The notes beneath the pieces are model-generated. The model ran no database searches. It was given only the letters and a program-made list of their open reading frames with translations, and was not told where the DNA came from. From Rhizobiaceae bacterium (GTDB lineage: Bacteria > Pseudomonadota > Alphaproteobacteria > Rhizobiales > Rhizobiaceae), in contig JAMLJA010000008.1 of NCBI GenBank assembly GCA_023953905.1, positions 62,001 through 126,000 of the forward strand: a stretch of DNA of 64,000 bases. Direction: 5' to 3'. The position numbers and the translations under genes were made by a program. Positions 7,153 through 16,157 of this stretch are shown piece by piece (within the stretch, counting starts at the first letter, position 1; each line of letters opens with the position of its first letter).

Positions 7153-8133
7153 TCATTTCCCCTGAAGGGCAACTCCCTTTGCCGCAAGTTTGCGGGCCCT
7201 GTAGGACGAGAACTGCGTGTCTGCCAGCACGCCTATGAGAATGACCGATCCGGTTACGGCAAAATTCAGCGAACTCGGGATGCCAAGCAGGTTGACGAGA
7301 TTTTGCAGCACCTGCAGCAGAACAGCGCCCAGGACGACGCCGATGATGGAACCTTCTCCGCCACGCAGGGAACAGCCTCCAAGCACTGCCGCCGCGATGG
7401 CATAGAGCTCATAGAAATTGCCGTGCGAAGAAGGCGAGATCGACCGCGTATACATGGCAAAGAAGATCGCCGATATCGCCGTCAGTATGCCGCAGATCAC
7501 ATAGGCGGAAACGATGACCCTGCCGGTTGCAATGCCTGAATACCGGGCGGCTTCCTCGTTCTTGCCGACCGCAAATAGATGGCGGCCGAATACAGAGCGA
7601 TGCAGGACGACCCACATGACGGCGGCGATGACAATCATGGCGATGAAGGTATGGGGCACGCCGTAAAGGCGGCCCGTCGTCATCCATTCGAGAGTGGGAA
7701 AACTCACGCCGAATCCGAAGCCCGCGGTGGCGTCCTGAGTGTAGAACCGCGCCGCGCCGCGGTAGATCAGAAGGCCGCACAGCGTGACGATGAACGGCTG
7801 CAGCTTCAGTCTGGTGATCAGCAGCCCGTGCGCAAAACCGATGACGATCCCGAGCAAAAGCATGAGGATCAAGGCTAGGGGCCACGCCATCTCGAAATTG
7901 ACGATCAGGTCAACGAACAGCACGCCGATCAGCGCGATCACCGAGCCAACCGACAGCTCGATGCCGCCGGTGATGATCACAAAGGCCTGGCCGATCGCGA
8001 ATATCCCGAACAGACCGACGAGATTTGCCGTGTTGCCCAGATTGATGGGCGATATGAACAGCGGGTTGATCGTCGCCACGACCGTTCCGACAACCAGTAT
8101 CAGGATCAGAAGACCAAGGTCTTTTTTCGACAT
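7153..8133 (-). CDS. Ribose-type ABC transporter permease (RbsC-like)
   Basis: The 326-residue inner-membrane protein shows about 8-10 hydrophobic segments and the CUT2 permease features GGIELSVGS, GFAHGLLITRLKLQPFIVTL and AIAAAVLGGCSLRGGEGS. It would form a homodimeric channel for a pentose or similar sugar. The start is ATG at 8133; a TTG at 8142 is possible and lies 2 bp from the stop of the ATPase gene. It is the last gene of the operon binding protein - ATPase - permease. The sugar is not known. Confidence 0.9.
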   Translation of the reverse strand: MSKKDLGLLILILVVGTVVATINPLFISPINLGNTANLVGLFGIFAIGQAFVIITGGIELSVGSVIALIGVLFVDLIVNFEMAWPLALILMLLLGIVIGFAHGLLITRLKLQPFIVTLCGLLIYRGAARFYTQDATAGFGFGVSFPTLEWMTTGRLYGVPHTFIAMIVIAAVMWVVLHRSVFGRHLFAVGKNEEAARYSGIATGRVIVSAYVICGILTAISAIFFAMYTRSISPSSHGNFYELYAIAAAVLGGCSLRGGEGSIIGVVLGAVLLQVLQNLVNLLGIPSSLNFAVTGSVILIGVLADTQFSSYRARKLAAKGVALQGK

Positions 8134-8144
8134 CAGGTACAATC

Positions 8145-9650
8145 TCAGTGCAGGGTTTCGCCGACAGCGAGCAGGAGAACGTTGTGCTCGCTGAATTCGT
8201 GCCTATCGAGGAGGCCGCTGACCGCGCCCTCGTGCATGACGGCGATCCGGTCGCTCACGCCGATAACCTCCTCCATGTCACTTGAGATCATGATGATCGC
8301 AACGCCAGAATCCGCCAGCCTGCGCAACATGAGATAGATTTCCTGCTTGGCGCCCACGTCAATGCCACGGGTGGGTTCGTCGCAGATCAGCACCTTGGGA
8401 TGAAGCGACAGCCATTTTCCGAGCACCACCTTTTGCTGGTTGCCGCCTGACAAGGTCCCCACATCGGTTTCGACGCTGGTCGCCTTGATGCCCAGTCCGT
8501 CCTTCTGTTCCTCGGCTGCTGCGGTGATCTCGTCGCTCTGAACCAGCCCGAAGCGCGCGTATCTACCCAAGCTCGGCAGCACAATGTTCTCGGCAATTGA
8601 CAGGTCGAGCAGAAGGCCGAACTGCTTGCGGTCTTCCGGTACAAGGAAGATGCCCTGTTCGATCGCATCGCGTGGCGTATCGAGTTGTAGCGGCTGCCCA
8701 TCCAGCTTCACCGAGCCGCCCAGCATAGGGTCGATGCGGCAGACGGCGCGGGCAATTTCCGTGCGACCTGAGCCAACGAGCCCGGCCAGGCCTAGTATCT
8801 CGCCTCGACGAACCTCGAGCGATACGGGCTTACCGGGATAGGCTGTCGTCTCGACGTCCTCAATCTCGAAAACGGTTTTGCCAAATGGTGCCGCTGGCTC
8901 GGTATAGAGGGATTTCAGCTCGCGACCGATCATCAGCCGGATCATGGAGGCATGGCTGATCTCCTGTTTGGGGATCTCGCCCACCAACCGACCGTCGCGC
9001 AGAACGAGCACCCGGTCGGCGCATTCAGTCAATTCATTGAGACGATGGGATATGAAGATGACGGCGACTCCGTCGTCCCGAAGACCCGCGATCACTTTCA
9101 TCAGTCGCTCGGTCTCGGAGAGTGTCAGGCTCGACGTCGGTTCGTCCATGATCACAAGCCGCGCCTTCTGCGAGAGCGCCTTGGCTATTTCAAGCAGCTG
9201 GCGTTGTGCGATCGACATATTGGAGACCATCGTCTCAGGTTTGAAATCCGCGCCGATGAGGTCGAGCAGGGGCTCGACCATTGCATGCGCCCTTTTGCGA
9301 TCCACGAGGCGCAAGGGTCCGCCGCGAAGCGGCTCGCGCCCGATGAGAATGTTCGCGGTGACATCGAGGTTGTCGAAAAGATTGAGCTCCTGATGGACGA
9401 ACGCGATCCCTGCCTCGATCGAGCCTGCCACGTCCAGCCGCTTCAGGTCATTTCCGTCGATGCGGATCGTGCCCGCGCTCGGCTCGATCACGCCCCCGAG
9501 GATCTTCATGAGCGTCGACTTGCCGGCTCCATTCTCGCCCACGAGCCCGATCACTTCGCCGCTCGAAACCGAAAGCGAAATGCCGTGGAGAGCGACCACT
9601 CCCGGGTAGGATTTGGCAACGCCGTCAAGTGTCAGGAAAGGTGCGGCCAT
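8145..9650 (-). CDS. Sugar ABC transporter ATP-binding protein (RbsA-like, two ABC domains)
   Basis: The 501-residue protein has two ABC domains, as in RbsA, MglA and AraG. The first has Walker A GENGAGKST, signature segment MSIAQRQLLEIA and Walker B LVIMDEPTSSL. The second has a changed Walker A (GLVGSGRTE), signature LSGGNQQK and LICDEPTRGIDVG. The degenerate second P-loop is normal for this class. The start is ATG at 9650 (MAAPFLTLDG), since the longer frame from 9749 would overlap the upstream gene and has no RBS. It powers uptake through the permease at 7153. Confidence 0.93.
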   Translation of the reverse strand: MAAPFLTLDGVAKSYPGVVALHGISLSVSSGEVIGLVGENGAGKSTLMKILGGVIEPSAGTIRIDGNDLKRLDVAGSIEAGIAFVHQELNLFDNLDVTANILIGREPLRGGPLRLVDRKRAHAMVEPLLDLIGADFKPETMVSNMSIAQRQLLEIAKALSQKARLVIMDEPTSSLTLSETERLMKVIAGLRDDGVAVIFISHRLNELTECADRVLVLRDGRLVGEIPKQEISHASMIRLMIGRELKSLYTEPAAPFGKTVFEIEDVETTAYPGKPVSLEVRRGEILGLAGLVGSGRTEIARAVCRIDPMLGGSVKLDGQPLQLDTPRDAIEQGIFLVPEDRKQFGLLLDLSIAENIVLPSLGRYARFGLVQSDEITAAAEEQKDGLGIKATSVETDVGTLSGGNQQKVVLGKWLSLHPKVLICDEPTRGIDVGAKQEIYLMLRRLADSGVAIIMISSDMEEVIGVSDRIAVMHEGAVSGLLDRHEFSEHNVLLLAVGETLH

Positions 9651-9745
9651 AAGGTCCAAGCCGGTTTGCGAGTGGAATTGCGCGTTCAACGGCGGATCGC
9701 GGCAAAAAGTCGGCACGGTTGCCCGTGCCGACAGACACAGGGAGA

Positions 9746-10693
9746 TCACTTGCCGATTGCGGCTTTCAGGTCAGCCTCGAACTGGTCGACATTGGCTTTG
9801 TCGATAACCTTGGTCGGGACGATAATCAGCTTGTTCTCCGGAATCATGGATTTGTCGCCTTCGAGATAGGCGGCCATCAGCTTCATGCCCTGATAGCCCC
9901 ATTCGAACGGCTGCTGCACGACGGTTCCGGCGAAGCTTCCTTCCCGAACGGCACCCAGGGTAATCGGATCCTCATCGAACGCGATGACGGTGATCTGTCC
10001 GAGCTTGCCTGCTGACTGAAGGGCTTCATAGATTTTCGGTGGGTTGTAGGAATAGAAGCCGACCATGCAGTTGATCTCGGGGTTGGCGGCCAGCACGTCA
10101 TCTACGTTGGAACGGGCGCGCGCGAAATCGACGTCATCGCCTCTGGTGTCAACCAGTTCGATGCCTTTGCCTTCGATGGCCTGCTTGAAGCCTGCGATGC
10201 GCTCCTTGGCGTTATCGGCGCCGAGAAAGCCCACAAAGCCCATGCATTTTCCGCCGTCGGGCAGCGCTTTGACCGCGATTTCACCGGCCTGCACGCCGGC
10301 GTCCGTGTTGGACGATCCCAGATATGCAATACGGTTGCTATCCGGTGCGTCACTGTCGGTTGTGAAGAGGGGCACTTGCGCCGCAATGCGGTTGAAGGCG
10401 TCGATGGACGTCTTGGGATCGACTGAAGAGATCATGATCGCGTCCGTTCCGGCAGCGACGAGATCGTCCATGAGGGCGTTCTGCAGCGCCGCCGTGCCCT
10501 GAGCGGGATACTTGAACTGCAGGTCGTAATTCGGCAGCTCGGCCTGAGCCTTTTTGACCCCAGCTTCGGCCAGCTTCCAGAAATCCGATGCCGCATTGAC
10601 GATGAATGCGAGTTGCTTCTTCTCCTGCGCCATTGCCTGGCTCGCAGTTATTGCGACCGTCGCGCAAAGCGCGGCTCCTATCAATTTCCTCAT
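9746..10693 (-). CDS. Sugar ABC transporter substrate-binding protein (RbsB-like)
   Basis: The 315-residue periplasmic protein carries a signal peptide ending QAMAQ and a Peripla_BP_4 fold (KKQLAFIVNAASDFWKLAEAG at its start, then IMISSVDP and FDEDP). It captures the sugar for the RbsA/RbsC-like pair. The start is ATG at 10693, with a strong GGGAGGAA ribosome-binding site. It heads the operon and is divergent from a LacI-family gene. The 14-bp perfect palindrome at 10782 is a likely operator. Confidence 0.92.
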   Translation of the reverse strand: MRKLIGAALCATVAITASQAMAQEKKQLAFIVNAASDFWKLAEAGVKKAQAELPNYDLQFKYPAQGTAALQNALMDDLVAAGTDAIMISSVDPKTSIDAFNRIAAQVPLFTTDSDAPDSNRIAYLGSSNTDAGVQAGEIAVKALPDGGKCMGFVGFLGADNAKERIAGFKQAIEGKGIELVDTRGDDVDFARARSNVDDVLAANPEINCMVGFYSYNPPKIYEALQSAGKLGQITVIAFDEDPITLGAVREGSFAGTVVQQPFEWGYQGMKLMAAYLEGDKSMIPENKLIIVPTKVIDKANVDQFEADLKAAIGK

Positions 10694-10781
10694 GACGTTC
10701 CTCCCGTCGATATGGACAAGTCGATCGCTCAAGACGGCGAAGGACTGCGGTTATTTCCCGCATTGCAAAGTGTTCCATTGA

Positions 10782-10795
10782 GACTAATATTAGTC
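10782..10795. promoter_or_regulatory. Palindromic operator candidate for the LacI-family regulator
   Basis: GACTAATATTAGTC is a perfect 14-bp palindrome located 89 bp upstream of the binding-protein start and 105 bp upstream of the LacI start. On the minus strand it overlaps a TTGACT hexamer that could serve as the -35 of the transporter operon. It lacks the central CG common in LacI-family operators, so this is a candidate only. Confidence 0.5.
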
Positions 10796-10821
10796 AACGA
10801 GAAAAGATAAGAATCAAAAAA

Positions 10822-10830
10822 TGATATAAT
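10822..10830 (+). promoter_or_regulatory. Extended -10 promoter for the LacI-family gene
   Basis: TGATATAAT contains a perfect TATAAT (10825-10830) with the TGn extension. It lies in an AT-rich stretch (about 10800-10860), far below the GC content around it, and 69 bp before the regulator start. No good -35 is visible, which fits an extended -10 promoter. Confidence 0.5.
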
Positions 10831-10899
10831 TTCATATATTTATGAAGAGGTTTCATTAGTTTTTTGTGGGGATGTTTGGATGATGGGATCTGTGACTTG

Positions 10900-11991
10900 A
10901 TGCGTGAGACTGACGGTTCACCGGAGGCTGTGGACAATGATCCGGTCGAACAGGCGCTTCCGCGCCGAAGACCCACCATGGTTGACGTTGCCGATAGGGC
11001 GGGGGTCTCGCAGACCACGGTGTCGCTCGTTCTCAACGGAATGCATCATGTCCGCATTTCCGAGGCGACCCGCAAGCGCGTGTTACGGGTGGCCAAGGAG
11101 CTCGGCTACCGGCTGGTCAAGCGGGGCGCTCCGTCCGCGACCGTGGACACGAGGGTCATCGGGCTCGTCGTCGATGAAATGTCCACGGACCCGTGGATGG
11201 CTCAGGCGCTGGATGGTGTGCGCGAAAAGGCTTGGGCCCACGGTTTGACTGTAAGCGTGGGGGTGGCGCGTGGGGACCCTGAAATGGAGGAGACCCTCTT
11301 TTCGCAACTGGCCAAACTGCCTTTGCTGGGTCTCATCTACGGGACCATCCAGACCCGCCAGATCGAGCCGCCGGCTGCACTGGCGAGAAATCCTACGATT
11401 CTCATGAACTGCCACACCGCAGATCGCTCGATCGCCTCCATTGTTCCGGGAGAAGTTTTAGGCGGGAGAACCGCGACTGAGCGATTGATCGCTGCGGGGC
11501 ACAGGCGCATCGGCCACATTCAGGGCGAGGTCTGGATGGAGGCATCGCGCGACCGCCTGAAGGGATATCGGCAGGCGCTTGCAGGACATGAGATCCCGTT
11601 TGATGCAGCGCTTGTCAGGCCGGGCAATTGGGAGCCGTCAGCCGGCTTCCAGCAAACGCTGTCGCTGATGTCGATGGACAATCCTCCAACGGCAATCTTC
11701 TGTTCGAACGATCTGATGGCGCTTGGCGCCTACGACGCGCTGCATCAACTGGGGAAGCGTATTCCGGAAGACGTCTCGGTCGTGGGCTATGACGACCGCG
11801 AAATCGCCCGCTTCGCGCGTCCGCCCCTGACGACTGTCCTCTTGCCGCATTTCGAGATGGGCATGCTGGCGGCCGAATATCTCATTGATCACGCGGGCGG
11901 CTTCAACAGGAGGCCGGTGCAAGTGAAGGTTGAATGTCCGCTCGTCGAGCGGGAGTCTGTGCTCGCGCCTGCCGTGCCGGGCTCGATGTGA
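10900..11991 (+). CDS. LacI family transcriptional regulator
   Basis: The 363-residue protein has a LacI helix-turn-helix at about residues 27-75 (MVDVADRAGVSQTTVSLVLN and RKRVLRVAKELGYR) and a periplasmic-binding-protein-like effector domain. It has an unusual acidic N-terminal extension of about 25 residues before the HTH. The start is ATG at 10900; the frame continues upstream only through a TTG at 10864. It is divergent from the ribose-type transporter operon and 52 bp upstream of an epimerase gene, so it probably controls both in response to the imported sugar. Confidence 0.92.
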   Translation: MRETDGSPEAVDNDPVEQALPRRRPTMVDVADRAGVSQTTVSLVLNGMHHVRISEATRKRVLRVAKELGYRLVKRGAPSATVDTRVIGLVVDEMSTDPWMAQALDGVREKAWAHGLTVSVGVARGDPEMEETLFSQLAKLPLLGLIYGTIQTRQIEPPAALARNPTILMNCHTADRSIASIVPGEVLGGRTATERLIAAGHRRIGHIQGEVWMEASRDRLKGYRQALAGHEIPFDAALVRPGNWEPSAGFQQTLSLMSMDNPPTAIFCSNDLMALGAYDALHQLGKRIPEDVSVVGYDDREIARFARPPLTTVLLPHFEMGMLAAEYLIDHAGGFNRRPVQVKVECPLVERESVLAPAVPGSM

Positions 11992-12043
11992 GTTCGATGC
12001 GTCGCGACGATCATCACGCAATTGGTTCTGTGGGGAGGGTGGT

Positions 12044-13024
12044 ATGCTGATACTTGTGACAGGCGCGACCGGGAAGGTTGGAACGAATCTCATTGGTACG
12101 CTGCTCGCGGACGAGGCGTGGTCGCACGCGCGGATTCGTGCGCTTTGCCACAGCCGATTGCTCGAGCCGACAGACAGGCTCGAGGTCGTTCGAGGCACGA
12201 TATCCGAGCGAGCTGACGTCGAGAAGGCGATGGAGGGCGTTACCCACGTCGTCCATCTCGCCACATGCAAGGAGATTCCCGAGGACGTCATGGACGTGAC
12301 GGTCAAAGGACTGTTCTGGCTGCTGGAGACGTTCCGAAGCAGTCCCAGTGCAAAGCAGTTCATTCTGATCGGAGGAGATGCCGCTGTTGGCCACTTCTTC
12401 TACGAGCATCCGGGACCTGTCATCGAGCAAACGCCGCACGCAGCCTATAAGGGCTGCTACGCACTTTCGAAGGTGCTCGAAGAGGTGATGGTTCAGCAGT
12501 TTTGCATCCAGTACGGCGTGAACGCCTGCTGCCTTCGTGCCCCCTGGATCATGGAGAAAGACGACTTCCGCTATACTCTTTCCTTCGGCGACGACCTTTT
12601 TGGAGGACCGGACTGGAAGACTATGGTGCCACCTGAAGTCGCGGAGCGCTGCCGGGCGCGTGGCACGGTGCCTCTGCTGAAAGACGCGCACGGCAGGCCG
12701 CTGAAACGGAACTTCGTTCATGTCGAAGATCTTGTCTCAGCGATCCTCCTCGCCTTGGACAACCCCACGACGCAGTCTAAACTCTACAATGTCTGCATGG
12801 ATGAACCGGTCGACTATGGCGAGATGGCTGCCTATCTTTCGGCGACGCGGAACCTGGACAGCATCGACATCCCGAGCGAGTTTCACTCGAACTGGATGGA
12901 CAACAGCAAGGCAAAGTTCGAACTCGGCTGGCGCCCTCGCTACGATTTGAGGAAGCTTATCGACGCCGCGTGGAACTATGAGAGGCGCTCGGACGATCCT
13001 CGAATAATATGGTATCCTGGGTGA
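12044..13024 (+). CDS. NAD(P)-dependent epimerase/dehydratase family protein
   Basis: The 326-residue extended short-chain dehydrogenase begins directly with the nucleotide-binding strand (MLILVTGATGKVGTN) and carries the catalytic YxxxK pair in YALSK near residue 144. The start is ATG at 12044 after GGGGAGGG. The product probably oxidises, reduces or epimerises a sugar. Its position behind the LacI gene and opposite the ribose-type importer suggests that it processes the imported sugar or its lactone. The precise substrate cannot be read from the sequence. Confidence 0.85.
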   Translation: MLILVTGATGKVGTNLIGTLLADEAWSHARIRALCHSRLLEPTDRLEVVRGTISERADVEKAMEGVTHVVHLATCKEIPEDVMDVTVKGLFWLLETFRSSPSAKQFILIGGDAAVGHFFYEHPGPVIEQTPHAAYKGCYALSKVLEEVMVQQFCIQYGVNACCLRAPWIMEKDDFRYTLSFGDDLFGGPDWKTMVPPEVAERCRARGTVPLLKDAHGRPLKRNFVHVEDLVSAILLALDNPTTQSKLYNVCMDEPVDYGEMAAYLSATRNLDSIDIPSEFHSNWMDNSKAKFELGWRPRYDLRKLIDAAWNYERRSDDPRIIWYPG

Positions 13025-13357
13025 CGGGCAATGCTCGTTGACGCTGCGCGATACCTGACGTGAACTCGCGGGGAGACTCCGACCTGATGAGTTGATCCAT
13101 TTTGAGCTGAACCAGACTCTTGCCCTTCCGTCCTTCCTTAGGAAACAGCCGAATTCTGTTCCAAGCGGCAGAATTGAACCTACCCCGCGACGTTTTCGCA
13201 GTCACAATTCGGGTCGACGTGACACTTTGGCCCCGGAAGCGAATTAAATGTCACCGGAACCACATGTTCACGCAGGTGTCATCATCGACATTTCAGCGAC
13301 GCGCCGTAAAGGTGAATCGAGCAATGACGCGAGCTTTAGTGGAAAAATCTGGTTAGC
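13025..13357. other. Intergenic region with no recognised gene
   Basis: Short frames here have no ribosome-binding site or recognisable product. An imperfect inverted repeat, ggaaacag-N7-ctgttcc (13141-13162), is the only structure noticed. No EcfG promoter is seen before the HWE kinase. Confidence 0.55.
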
Positions 13358-14728
13358 ATGGGTAACCCCGAACAAAATCTCGCGCAAAAGTCGCACGTTT
13401 CAGATCGACAGATTTTCGACAAGATACCTGGTTTCATTGCGATTCTTGCCGGTCCCGACCACACGTTCGAATATGCCAACCAGTCGTTTTTCGAGATTGC
13501 AGATCATCGCAAGTTGATTGGCCTGACAATTCGAGAAGCCTTTCCCGATCTGGATGGGCAGGGTTTCTATGAGGCGCTGGACAAGGTCTATCGAACCGGA
13601 GTGCCTTTCGAATTCTCGGGCGCTGCCATTCAACTGGATGACAAAGCGCGCAAACGATATGTGGATCTGGTCTATCAGCCCATTCTCGACGACGACGGCG
13701 CGGTGCTGAATATCTGCATCGCGGGCCATGAAGTCACAGCGCACGTTGAAGCCATCCAACAGGCGGAGCGCAGTGAAAGCGAACTGCAAACCCTTACCGA
13801 CGCCTTGCCTGTTCTTATCTCCTACATGGATGCCGATCAGCGCTACCAGTTCAACAACAAGCTTTACGAGGAGTGGTTTCCTTTCAAACGTGAGGAAATT
13901 CACGGCCAAACGATCCGAAGCGTGATTGGGGAGAAAGCCTACGAATTGGTGCGCGACAAGATCGACAGGGTGCTTGCCGGAGAACGGTTTCAATTTGAGC
14001 AGACGATGCCGTATTCAACCACGGCGCATCGGCATATCAAGGTCGAGTACGTCCCTCGCAAGGCTGAGAACGGAGCAGTGGAGGGCTGGTATGCCCTTGT
14101 CCAAGACATTACCAGAACCAAGCGGCTTGAGCAGCAGAAGGACGAAGTGACGCGTGAACTGGCGCATCGCATCAAGAACCAGTTGGCTGTTGTGCAATCC
14201 ATAGTCAGTCAGACGCTTAGAAGGTCCGAATCTCTCGAGGAAGCGCGAGAGGTCGTCAATGCGCGCATCGGCGCTTTGGGACGGGCGCAGGACATGCTGA
14301 TCGGCCTGCATTGGGAATCGGCCGAAATTCGCGACATCGTCGGAAGCGCGCTTAAACCTTATGAAAGCTCAATTGGACAGTTCCTGGTCGAAGGGGGTGC
14401 CGGGTCACTGAATGCACAACAGAGCCTGAGCCTGTCGCTTGGCCTGCACGAACTGGCGACCAACGCGCTGAAATACGGAGCCTTGTCAAACGAGAATGGA
14501 CGTGTCGCGATACGCTGGAGTGTCGGGTCCAAAGGCGAGTTTGAGTTCACTTGGACCGAGCGGGGAGGGCCGTCGGTCAATACTCCAGACAGATTGGGTT
14601 TCGGTACGCGATTGATCGATCGAATGGTAGCTCCAGCTTTCGACGGAAAGACTGAGATCGACTATGATGCGCAAGGGATTCGCTTCAGCCTGTCAGGCAA
14701 TCTTAACGCGGCAAGCGAAAGGGGATAG
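13358..14728 (+). CDS. HWE-family sensor histidine kinase with two PAS domains
   Basis: The 456-residue cytoplasmic protein has two PAS domains (about 18-125 and 142-255), then a kinase core of the HWE/HisKA_2 type. The phospho-accepting histidine is His270 in LAHRIKNQ, the family's Trp-Glu pair is Trp319-Glu320 in GLHWES, and the N box is HELATNALKYG with Asn369. No membrane segment is present, so the signal is probably cytosolic or light/redox sensed by PAS, but no chromophore cysteine motif is obvious. No response regulator is adjacent. In this bacterial group many such orphan kinases feed PhyR and the general stress response; that link is inference. Confidence 0.92.
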   Translation: MGNPEQNLAQKSHVSDRQIFDKIPGFIAILAGPDHTFEYANQSFFEIADHRKLIGLTIREAFPDLDGQGFYEALDKVYRTGVPFEFSGAAIQLDDKARKRYVDLVYQPILDDDGAVLNICIAGHEVTAHVEAIQQAERSESELQTLTDALPVLISYMDADQRYQFNNKLYEEWFPFKREEIHGQTIRSVIGEKAYELVRDKIDRVLAGERFQFEQTMPYSTTAHRHIKVEYVPRKAENGAVEGWYALVQDITRTKRLEQQKDEVTRELAHRIKNQLAVVQSIVSQTLRRSESLEEAREVVNARIGALGRAQDMLIGLHWESAEIRDIVGSALKPYESSIGQFLVEGGAGSLNAQQSLSLSLGLHELATNALKYGALSNENGRVAIRWSVGSKGEFEFTWTERGGPSVNTPDRLGFGTRLIDRMVAPAFDGKTEIDYDAQGIRFSLSGNLNAASERG

Positions 14729-14868
14729 CCTCTGCTTAATGGCGCCCGAGTAGGGGGCAATTGAAAGCCTCTTCGGGTCACTAGCCGAGGATGATATGCT
14801 GGTGCTGTGCCTTAGGTTCGCGCGGCCCGTCCGGTCCGCCGCCCACCAATTTCGCACGGGGGACAATT

Positions 14869-15093
14869 TTGACCGCTATCGGACGATTAGGCGTCGCTCT
14901 TCTCGGGATGATTCTTGGTGCGGGGGCAGGCGCCGGCGTAGGGCTGGCAGGTGGCCTGATTTATACGGAAGTGGCACAAACGTCCGGATTTGAGGGCTAC
15001 TCCGGATATGTCGTCGTGTTCTGGATGGCTTGCGGCCTGCTCATAGGTTTGTTTGCCGGCCCATTCTTTGCGCTGAAATGGGCGCGGCGGTAA
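14869..15093 (+). CDS. Small membrane protein of unknown function
   Basis: The 74-residue product has two hydrophobic segments: LGVALLGMILGAGAGAGVGLAGG and a second around VVVFWMACGLLIGLFAGPFF. The chosen start is TTG at 14869, preceded by GGGGGA; the in-frame ATG at 14791 would add a Cys/Pro-rich, non-hydrophobic stretch. The Gly/Ala zipper in helix 1 suggests tight helix packing. No function is recognised and no operon partner is evident. Confidence 0.55.
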   Translation: MTAIGRLGVALLGMILGAGAGAGVGLAGGLIYTEVAQTSGFEGYSGYVVVFWMACGLLIGLFAGPFFALKWARR

Positions 15094-15110
15094 TCATGTC
15101 CGATCTGTTC

Positions 15111-15941
15111 TTATAGGGCTTTCGCGTCCCATTCCGGGGCGAAAGACGGATTGACGAACCGTTGATCCTTTGGGAGCGCGGCTATGGCGGCGCGATCCTC
15201 GTCGTCGAGCCGAATGCTCAAGGCATCGAGATTTGCCTTCTGGCTTTCAGGGCGCGACGCTTTGGGAATTGCGATGATCCCATCCTGATCCATAAGCCAG
15301 GCTATCGCGATCTGGGCGGCAGCTACGCCGTGCTTGCGCCCAATTTCCATGAGTACGGAATTTGAGGCTGCTCGGCCCTGTGCCAGCGGCGAATAGGCAG
15401 TGAGTGGAATGTCCTTGCTGCGAAGGTATTGCAGCATCGGCTGTTGCGACAGGAATGGGTGATACTCGACCTGAAGGCATGCGATCGGGGCGCCGACCTT
15501 GTCGACGGCATGACGCATCATCGGCAGGTTGAAGTTGCACACGCCGATTGCGCGCGTCAGTCCACGTTCACGCAGGGACATAAGGGCCTTCAGGCTGGCA
15601 TTCAGGTCCATGCCTTTCGCGGGCCAATGGATCATGTAGAGGTCGACGTAGTCGAGATTCAGCTTGCCAAGGCTCGTATCGAAGGCGCGAAGCATCGCGT
15701 CAGGCGCAAGCTGGTCGTGCCAGACCTTGGTGGTGACGAAGATCTCGTTCCTGGCGATGCCGGATGCCGCGATCGCTGCGCCGACAGTGGCTTCGTTGCC
15801 ATACATTGATGCGGTGTCGATGTGTCTGAAACCGAGCGCAAGCGCACTCTCGATCATCTGTTGACCAGAGCCATCCTCGAGCCGATACGTCCCGAGGCCC
15901 AGGCGTGGGATCGCAACCCCCTGTGTGTTGATCTTTTCCAT
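15111..15941 (-). CDS. Aldo/keto reductase (2,5-diketogluconate reductase-like)
   Basis: The 276-residue TIM-barrel enzyme shows the AKR signatures LGLGTYRLEDG, GFRHIDTASMYGNE (catalytic Asp and Tyr), the lysine in VTTKVWHD and the histidine in MIHWP. It would reduce aldehydes or ketones with NADPH in the cytoplasm. The C-terminal IPKASRPE segment binds the cofactor phosphate. The start is ATG at 15941 with AGAGGA upstream. It is a single gene; general carbonyl detoxification or sugar-acid reduction are both possible. Confidence 0.92.
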   Translation of the reverse strand: MEKINTQGVAIPRLGLGTYRLEDGSGQQMIESALALGFRHIDTASMYGNEATVGAAIAASGIARNEIFVTTKVWHDQLAPDAMLRAFDTSLGKLNLDYVDLYMIHWPAKGMDLNASLKALMSLRERGLTRAIGVCNFNLPMMRHAVDKVGAPIACLQVEYHPFLSQQPMLQYLRSKDIPLTAYSPLAQGRAASNSVLMEIGRKHGVAAAQIAIAWLMDQDGIIAIPKASRPESQKANLDALSIRLDDEDRAAIAALPKDQRFVNPSFAPEWDAKAL

Positions 15942-16157
15942 TCATATTCCTCTCAGTTTCGCGATCGCAGCAGAACGTACACAGGCTATCTACCGCAGGG
16001 CACAAGGTTCGATCTCTGTCGGAGCGACGACCGTCGCATCCGGGCTTCCTCGGACGTGATGTAGGCTTCCGGGCGTAACCATCCACCCTATTGTCAGAGC
16101 GGCATTGACAGGTCGATTTTTATCCGGGTATTAAAATGGCTGTTTCAGGAACGACTC

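Noticed and set aside
13120..13356. 78-codon frame before the HWE kinase
   Set aside because: No ribosome-binding site, no family and an unusual codon mix.
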